This document shows, piece by piece, positions 59,013 through 64,000 of a stretch of 64,000 nucleotides of DNA. Below the pieces are notes generated by a model. That model did no database searches, was not told the DNA's origin, and worked only from the letters and a program-made list of their open reading frames with translations. Each line of letters begins with the position of its first letter. Within the stretch, counting starts at the first letter, position 1. The translations under genes were made by a program, and so were the position numbers. The DNA comes from Streptomyces sp. TSRI0107 (lineage in GTDB: Bacteria; Actinomycetota; Actinomycetes; Streptomycetales; Streptomycetaceae), in the NCBI RefSeq assembly GCF_001905845.1, contig NZ_LIVZ01000001.1, forward strand, positions 682,001 to 746,000, written 5' to 3'.

Positions 59013-60167
59013 TCACGCGCTGAACGAGTGCACCGTCGTCGAGCGGTAGGTCTGTCCCGGGCGCAGGGTCGTCGACGGGAACGACGGCTGGTTCGGGGAG
59101 TCCGGGAAGTGCTGGGTCTCCAGGCAGAGCGCGTCGCCCTGACGGTAGATCGCGCCGCCGCTGCCGACGAGGGTGCCGTCGAGGAAGTTGCCGGAGTAGA
59201 ACTGCAGGCCCGGCTCGGTCGTCGCGATCTTCATGGTGCGGCCGGACGCGGGGTCGCGCAGGGTCGCGATGTGCTCGGGCTGTCGCGTGATGCCCTTGTC
59301 GAGGACCCAGTTGTGGTCGATGCCCTGGCCGTACAGCAGCTGCTGGTGGGCGACCCGGATGTCCTCGCCGATGGTCTTGGGGCGCCGGAAGTCGAAGGGG
59401 GTGCCAGCGACCGGGGCGAGTTCACCGGTGGGGATCAGGCCCGCGTCGACCGGCGTGTACCGGGACGCGGCGATCTTCAGCTCGTGGTCGTTGACCGAGC
59501 CGCTGCCCTCGCCGGCGAGGTTGAAGTAGACGTGGCTGGTGAGGTTGCAGACGGTCGGCCGGTCCGTGGTGGCCTCGTAGTCGATGCGCCAGTCGCCGCT
59601 GCGGGTGAGCGTGTACGTCACCTTGGACTTCAGGGTGCCGGGGTAGCCCATCTCGCCGTCGACGCTGGTGTAGTACAGGTGCAGGCCGACGTCGGAGCCC
59701 CGGGTGAACGGCTCGACGTCCCACACCCGCTTGTCGAAGCCCTGCGCGCCGCCGTGCAGGCTGTTCTCGCCGTCGTTGACGGAGAGCTGGTACGCCTTGC
59801 CGTCCAGGGTGAAGCGGCCCTTGGCGATGCGGTTGCCGTAGCGGCCGATGAGCGCGCCGAAGTAGGGGCTGGAGGCGACGTAGTCCTCGATGTCGTCGAA
59901 GCCGAGGGACACGTTGGCGTACCGGCCGCGCCGGTCGGGCAGCTCCAGGGACTGCACGATCCCGCCGTAGGAGAGGACCTTCAGGCGCGTGCCGCCGTTC
60001 TCCAGTGACCAGCGGTACACCTTGGTGCCGTCCGCGAGCTTGCCGAAGAGTTCCTTCACCGGCTTCCTGCCTCCCGTGGCGTGGGCGGTGCCGCTCAGCG
60101 CGGCGGTGACGCCGGCGGCGGCCGCCCCGGCGATGACGGTGCGTCTGCTCATGTCCATGTTGTGCAT
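59013..60167 (-). CDS. Tat-exported aldose 1-epimerase (galactose mutarotase family)
   Basis: 384 residues from ATG 60167 (GGGAG upstream). A twin-arginine signal (SRRTVIAGAAAAGVTAALSG) gives an exported enzyme. The fold is shown by the family residues NRIAKGRFTLDGK, the catalytic His in NLTSHVYFNLAG and Glu in CLETQHFPDSPNQP, and LHGGAQGFDKRVWDV. It speeds the alpha/beta interconversion of a sugar outside the cell. It follows the MmsB permease, with a hairpin between them, so it may prepare the sugar for that importer. Confidence 0.93.
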   Translation of the reverse strand: MHNMDMSRRTVIAGAAAAGVTAALSGTAHATGGRKPVKELFGKLADGTKVYRWSLENGGTRLKVLSYGGIVQSLELPDRRGRYANVSLGFDDIEDYVASSPYFGALIGRYGNRIAKGRFTLDGKAYQLSVNDGENSLHGGAQGFDKRVWDVEPFTRGSDVGLHLYYTSVDGEMGYPGTLKSKVTYTLTRSGDWRIDYEATTDRPTVCNLTSHVYFNLAGEGSGSVNDHELKIAASRYTPVDAGLIPTGELAPVAGTPFDFRRPKTIGEDIRVAHQQLLYGQGIDHNWVLDKGITRQPEHIATLRDPASGRTMKIATTEPGLQFYSGNFLDGTLVGSGGAIYRQGDALCLETQHFPDSPNQPSFPSTTLRPGQTYRSTTVHSFSA

Positions 60168-60188
60168 GTGCGGCTCCCGGATAAGGAG

Positions 60189-60214
60189 GGGGCCCCGCCT
60201 TCCGGCGGGGCCCC
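60189..60214 (-). terminator. GC-rich hairpin between mmsB and the epimerase gene
   Basis: Perfect 11-base arms GGGGCCCCGCC (60189-60199) and GGCGGGGCCCC (60204-60214) with a four-base loop lie just after the mmsB stop and before the epimerase ribosome-binding site. No T run follows. It may stop or attenuate transcription into the epimerase gene, or protect the importer transcript. Confidence 0.6.
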
Positions 60215-60221
60215 GGCTGAC

Positions 60222-61466
60222 TTACGAACCGGACTTGCGCTTGTTCCACACGTCGAAGCCGACCGCGGCGAGCAGGGCGAGTCCCTTGATGACCTGCTGC
60301 CAGTCGGTGCCGACGCTGAGGAGGTTCATGCCGTTGTTGAGCACGCCGAGGACGAGGCCGCCGATGATCGCGCCGAGGACGGTGCCGACACCGCCGCTCA
60401 TGGACGCGCCGCCGATGAACGCCGAGGCGATCGCCTCGAGTTCGTAGTTCAGGCCCGCCTTCGGGGACGCCGCGTTGAGCCGGGCGGCGATCGCCAGACC
60501 GGCCAGGGCCGCGAGCACGCCCATGTTCAGGAAGACCAGGAAGGTGACCTTCTTGTCCTTCACGCCGGACAGCTTGGCCGCCGGCAGGTTGCCGCCGATC
60601 GCGTAGATGTGCCGGCCGAAGATCGAGTTCCGCATCACATAGCCGTAGCCGACGACCAGCGCGCCCAGGACGAGCAGGATGATCGGCGCGCCCTTGTAGC
60701 TGGCGAGCAGCAGGGTGACCGTGAGCAGCGCGGCGGCGATGGCGACGAGCTTGAGCAGGAACAGGTTGAACGGCACCACGTCGAGCGAGAACTCCCGCTG
60801 GCGCCTCCGGTCCCGGAGCTCCTGGAGGACGACGAAGGCGATCAGGACGAAGCCCAGCAGCAGGGTGATGTTGTGGTAGTTGGTCTCCGGCCCGGCCTCG
60901 GGCAGGAAGCCGTTGCCCATCTTCTGCAGGCCGTCGGGGAACGGGCCGAGGGTCTGGCCCTCCAGCAGGATCTCGGTGACGCCCCGGAAGACCAGCATGC
61001 CGGCGAGGGTGACGATGAACGACGGTATGCCGAGATACGCGATGAAGAAGCCCTGTGCCGCGCCCGCGACCGCGCCGGCCAGCAGGCACAGGACGACGGC
61101 GACCGGCCAGGAGATGTCGTGCTGGACGGTCAGCACGGCCGCGAACGCGCCGACGAACGCCGTCAGCGAGCCGACCGACAGGTCGATGTGGCCCGCGATG
61201 ATCACCAGCATCATGCCGATCGCGAGGATCAGGATGTAGCTGTTCTGCAGCACCAGGTTGGAGACGTTGCGCGGCAGCAGCAGGTCGCCGTCGGTCCACA
61301 CCGCGAACAGCGCCACGATCAGGCCGAGGGCGAGCAGCATGCCGTACTGGCGCATGTTGCGTCGCAGGCCGTCCAGCACCAGCTGGAGCAGGCCCGAGCC
61401 CGGGGCCGATCCGGTGCCGCCCGGCGGCGCCGGGGCCGGGCTCTTGGCGGTCACATCCGTGCTCAT
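60222..61466 (-). CDS. mmsB: multiple-monosaccharide ABC transporter permease
   Basis: 414 residues, about ten helices. BPD_transp_2 type (xylose/ribose class): [39 protein letters not shown], ending in a short cytosolic tail. Forms the channel for pentose/hexose import with MmsA and ChvE. ATG 61466 overlaps the mmsA stop (ATGA). Sequence complete. Confidence 0.93.
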   Translation of the reverse strand: MSTDVTAKSPAPAPPGGTGSAPGSGLLQLVLDGLRRNMRQYGMLLALGLIVALFAVWTDGDLLLPRNVSNLVLQNSYILILAIGMMLVIIAGHIDLSVGSLTAFVGAFAAVLTVQHDISWPVAVVLCLLAGAVAGAAQGFFIAYLGIPSFIVTLAGMLVFRGVTEILLEGQTLGPFPDGLQKMGNGFLPEAGPETNYHNITLLLGFVLIAFVVLQELRDRRRQREFSLDVVPFNLFLLKLVAIAAALLTVTLLLASYKGAPIILLVLGALVVGYGYVMRNSIFGRHIYAIGGNLPAAKLSGVKDKKVTFLVFLNMGVLAALAGLAIAARLNAASPKAGLNYELEAIASAFIGGASMSGGVGTVLGAIIGGLVLGVLNNGMNLLSVGTDWQQVIKGLALLAAVGFDVWNKRKSGS

Positions 61467-63013
61467 CGGGATACCTCTTTGTCCTTCGTCATCTGGCGCA
61501 TCAGCGATTCCTGCGAGGCCTCGGCCCGTGAGAACTCACCCGTCAGCCGCCCGGCGGCCATGGTGTAGATGCGGTCGCACATGCCGAGCAGCTCCGGCAG
61601 CTCGGAGGAGATGAAGACGACCGCCTTGCCTTCGGCGGCCAGCTTGTCGATGACCGTGTAGATCTCGTACTTGGCGCCGACGTCGATGCCGCGCGTCGGC
61701 TCGTCCAGGATCAGCACGTCCGGGCCGGCGAAGATCCACTTGCTGAGCACGACCTTCTGCTGGTTGCCGCCGGACAGCTTGCCCACCGGCTCGAACACCG
61801 TGGGGGCCTTGATGTTCATGGACTTCCGGAAGCGCTCGGCGACCTGCCGTTCCTCGTGCTCGTCGACGACACCCCGCTTCGCGACCTTGCCGAGGGCGGT
61901 CAGCGAGATGTTCCGGTTGATGGTGTCGATCAGGTTCAGGCCGTAGTGCTTGCGGTCCTCGGTGACGTACGCGATGCCGTTCTCGACCGCCTGGGCGACC
62001 GTCTTCGTACGGATCTCCCGGCCGTCCTTGAGGACCGTGCCGCCCGCGTAGCGGCCGTAGGTCCGGCCGAAGACGCTCATCGCCAGCTCGGTGCGGCCGG
62101 CACCCATCAGGCCGGCGATGCCGACGATCTCCCCGCGCCGGACGTTGATCGTCACGTCGTCGACCACCTTGCGCTGCTGGTCGATCGGGTGGGTCACGGT
62201 CCAGTTGCGGATCTCCAGCGCGGGGGCCGCGCCGGCTTCCGGCTGGTGCGGGGTGCGCTCCGGGAAGCGGTGGTCGAGGTCGCGGCCGACCATGCCGCTG
62301 ATGATCCGGTCCTCGGTGGTCTCCGCCGACCGCACGTCCAGCGTCTCGATGGACCGGCCGTCCCGGATGATCGTCACCGAGTCGGCGACCTTACGGATCT
62401 CGTTCAGTTTGTGGGAGATGATGATCGAGGTGATGCCCTGGTTCTTCAACTCCAGGATCAGGTCGAGCAACTTGTCGCTGTCCTCGTCGTTCAGCGCCGC
62501 GGTCGGCTCGTCCAGGATGAGCAGCTTCACCTTCTTGGACAGCGCCTTCGCGATCTCCACGAGCTGCTGCTTGCCCACGCCGATGTCGGCGACGCGGGTC
62601 TCCGGGTGGTCGGTGAGACCGACCCGGCGCAGCAGTTCGGTGGCGTGCCGCAGGGTCTCGTTCCAGTTGATGAACCCGCGGGCGGCGTGCTCGTTGCCGA
62701 GGAAGATGTTCTCCGCGATGGACAGGAACGGCACCAGGGCCAGCTCCTGGTGGATGATCACGATGCCGTGCTGCTCGCTGGCCCGGATGTCCTTGAACCG
62801 GCAGACCTCTCCCTCGAAGAGGATCTCGCCCTCGTAGCTGCCGTGCGGATGGACGCCGGAGAGCACCTTCATCAGGGTGGACTTGCCGGCGCCGTTCTCC
62901 CCGCAGATGGCGTGGACCTCGCCCTGCCGGACGGTCAGGGTGACGTCCGACAGCGCCTTGACGCCGGGAAAGGTCTTGACGATCGAGCGCATTTCCAGGA
63001 CGGGTCCCGCCAT
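61463..63013 (-). CDS. mmsA: multiple-monosaccharide ABC transporter ATP-binding protein (two ATPase domains)
   Basis: 516 residues from ATG 63013, with GGAAGG seven bases upstream; an ATG at 63028 is less likely. Two ABC domains are fused: the first has Walker [11 protein letters not shown] and [13 protein letters not shown], and the second has the degenerate [24 protein letters not shown] and [14 protein letters not shown]. This is the sugar (ribose/xylose/arabinose) class. Powers MmsB. Overlaps mmsB by ATGA. Confidence 0.95.
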   Translation of the reverse strand: MAGPVLEMRSIVKTFPGVKALSDVTLTVRQGEVHAICGENGAGKSTLMKVLSGVHPHGSYEGEILFEGEVCRFKDIRASEQHGIVIIHQELALVPFLSIAENIFLGNEHAARGFINWNETLRHATELLRRVGLTDHPETRVADIGVGKQQLVEIAKALSKKVKLLILDEPTAALNDEDSDKLLDLILELKNQGITSIIISHKLNEIRKVADSVTIIRDGRSIETLDVRSAETTEDRIISGMVGRDLDHRFPERTPHQPEAGAAPALEIRNWTVTHPIDQQRKVVDDVTINVRRGEIVGIAGLMGAGRTELAMSVFGRTYGRYAGGTVLKDGREIRTKTVAQAVENGIAYVTEDRKHYGLNLIDTINRNISLTALGKVAKRGVVDEHEERQVAERFRKSMNIKAPTVFEPVGKLSGGNQQKVVLSKWIFAGPDVLILDEPTRGIDVGAKYEIYTVIDKLAAEGKAVVFISSELPELLGMCDRIYTMAAGRLTGEFSRAEASQESLMRQMTKDKEVSR

Positions 63014-63045
63014 GGTCGTGCCTTCCAATCACTAGTTCCGGCGGG

Positions 63046-64000
63046 CTACTTGAGGTCGCTTTCCTTGATGTAGCCGGAGTCGACGACGGCCTTCTGGTAG
63101 TTGGCCTTGTCGACGGCGACCGGCTCCAGCAGGTACGCCGGCACGACCTTCGCCCCGTTGTCGTACGTCTTGGTGTCGTTGACCTCGGGCTTCTTGTCGT
63201 TGAGCACCGCGTCGACCATGTTCGAGGCCACCTTGGCGAGTTCGCGGGTGTCCTTGTAGACGGTCATCGACTGCTCGTCGGCGATGATCGACTTCACCGA
63301 GGCGACCTCGGCGTCCTGCCCGGTGACGACCGGCAGCGGCTTGTCCTTGGAGCCGTAGCCGTCCGACTTCAGCGCGGAGAGGATGCCGATGGAGATGCCG
63401 TCGTACGGCGAGAGGACCGCGTCGACCTTGCCGCTCTTGTACGACTTGGTGAGGATGTCGTCCATGCGGCGCTGGGCGGTGGCGCCGTCCCAGCGGAGCG
63501 TGGTGACCTGGGGCAGCTCGGTCTGGCCGGACTTGACGACGAGCTGCTTCTTGTCGATGTACGGCTGCAGGACGTTCATCGCGCCCTGGAAGAAGTAGCG
63601 GGTGTTGTTGTCGTCGTTGGAGCCCGCGAACAGCTCGATGTTGAAGGGGCCCTTCTCGCTGCCGTCCTTCAGGCCCAGCTGCTCGACGATGTAGGTGCCC
63701 TGGAGCTCGCCGACCTTCTCGTTGTCGAAGGACGCGTAGTAGTCGACGTCCTCGGAGCCGAGGATGAGGCGGTCGTAGGAGATGACCGGGATGTCGGCGT
63801 CCGCGGCCTGCTGGAGGACGTTGTTCATCGACTTGTTGTCGATGGCGGCGATGATCAGGGCGTCCACACCCTGCGTGATCATGTTCTCGATCTGGGAGAC
63901 CTGCTGGTCGGGGTCGTCCTCGCCGTAGACCAGCTTGGTCTCGTAGCCCTTGTCCTCGAGGTGCTGGACAACGTTGTTTCCGTCGGCGATCCAGCGCTCG
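63046..64000 (-). CDS. chvE: multiple-monosaccharide ABC transporter substrate-binding protein (5' end beyond window)
   Basis: C-terminal 317 residues; the start and signal peptide lie past 64000. Type I periplasmic-binding fold of the ChvE group: [40 protein letters not shown] and [19 protein letters not shown]. Binds a monosaccharide such as arabinose, xylose, galactose or glucose outside the membrane for MmsAB. First gene of the importer operon as far as visible, 32 bases before mmsA. Confidence 0.93.
   Translation of the reverse strand, partial: ERWIADGNNVVQHLEDKGYETKLVYGEDDPDQQVSQIENMITQGVDALIIAAIDNKSMNNVLQQAADADIPVISYDRLILGSEDVDYYASFDNEKVGELQGTYIVEQLGLKDGSEKGPFNIELFAGSNDDNNTRYFFQGAMNVLQPYIDKKQLVVKSGQTELPQVTTLRWDGATAQRRMDDILTKSYKSGKVDAVLSPYDGISIGILSALKSDGYGSKDKPLPVVTGQDAEVASVKSIIADEQSMTVYKDTRELAKVASNMVDAVLNDKKPEVNDTKTYDNGAKVVPAYLLEPVAVDKANYQKAVVDSGYIKESDLK

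Overview
The window is chromosomal DNA of a high-GC actinomycete, almost certainly Streptomyces. Support comes from extreme third-position GC, dense operons with ATGA/GTGA/TGATG overlaps, twin-arginine signals, rare TTA (bldA-type) codons, an XRE/DUF397/HATPase regulatory trio and families such as MAB_1171c, EACC1 and DUF6415. No rRNA, tRNA, CRISPR array, insertion sequence or phage gene was seen. The first and last genes are cut by the window edges.

Layout. 1-5746: an AftD-like membrane arabinosyltransferase with a methyltransferase and a GT4 glycosyltransferase, opposite a DUF2613 mini-protein; the aftD/DUF2613 pairing also occurs in mycobacteria. 5743-10011: a PucR-type regulator with a TTA codon, a Tat-exported metallo-beta-lactamase-fold hydrolase, a DUF4262 protein and a GNAT protein. 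10106-14913: a compact RiPP (graspetide) cluster with precursor, ATP-grasp ligase, PIMT-like methyltransferase and DUF6415-type protein, facing a TPR regulator. 14958-16967: a NUDIX hydrolase and a second PucR regulator. 17023-25089: one long operon of type III polyketide synthase, sulfotransferase, cysC, cysD, cysN and ssuA, ssuB, ssuC, ending in a strong terminator. 25313-29201: an MMPL exporter and a DUF2993 protein divergent from a TetR regulator across two copies of a 19-bp repeat. 29243-30912: an IclR regulator with an SMP-30 lactonase. 30925-37264: an FAD monooxygenase and a cassette of three related polytopic membrane proteins with two HExxH metallopeptidases. 37403-43206: an arabinan/arabinose operon (ABC importer, GH43, GH51). 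43232-49507: a large Rhs polymorphic toxin with an immunity candidate and two further small genes. 49777-53758: an ankyrin protein, a long intergenic inverted repeat, then EACC1 plus a membrane caspase with an outer sensor domain. 53724-55355: DUF397, XRE/DUF5753 and HATPase genes. 55462-64000: a second GH43 arabinanase, an aminotransferase with a repeat-rich tail, aldose 1-epimerase and a ChvE/MmsAB sugar importer.

How parts work together. The sulfur operon looks like a self-contained line from sulfur uptake through APS and PAPS to sulfation of a type III polyketide; the reductive genes cysH and sir are absent, which separates it from ordinary cysteine biosynthesis. The arabinan genes at 37.5-43.2 kb and 55.5 kb share TGTTCG-type boxes with the IclR promoter at 29.2 kb, suggesting one small regulon. 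The EACC1-caspase pair and the Rhs toxin are conflict systems. The graspetide operon is the clearest natural-product locus; a TTA codon in its first gene suggests developmental control.
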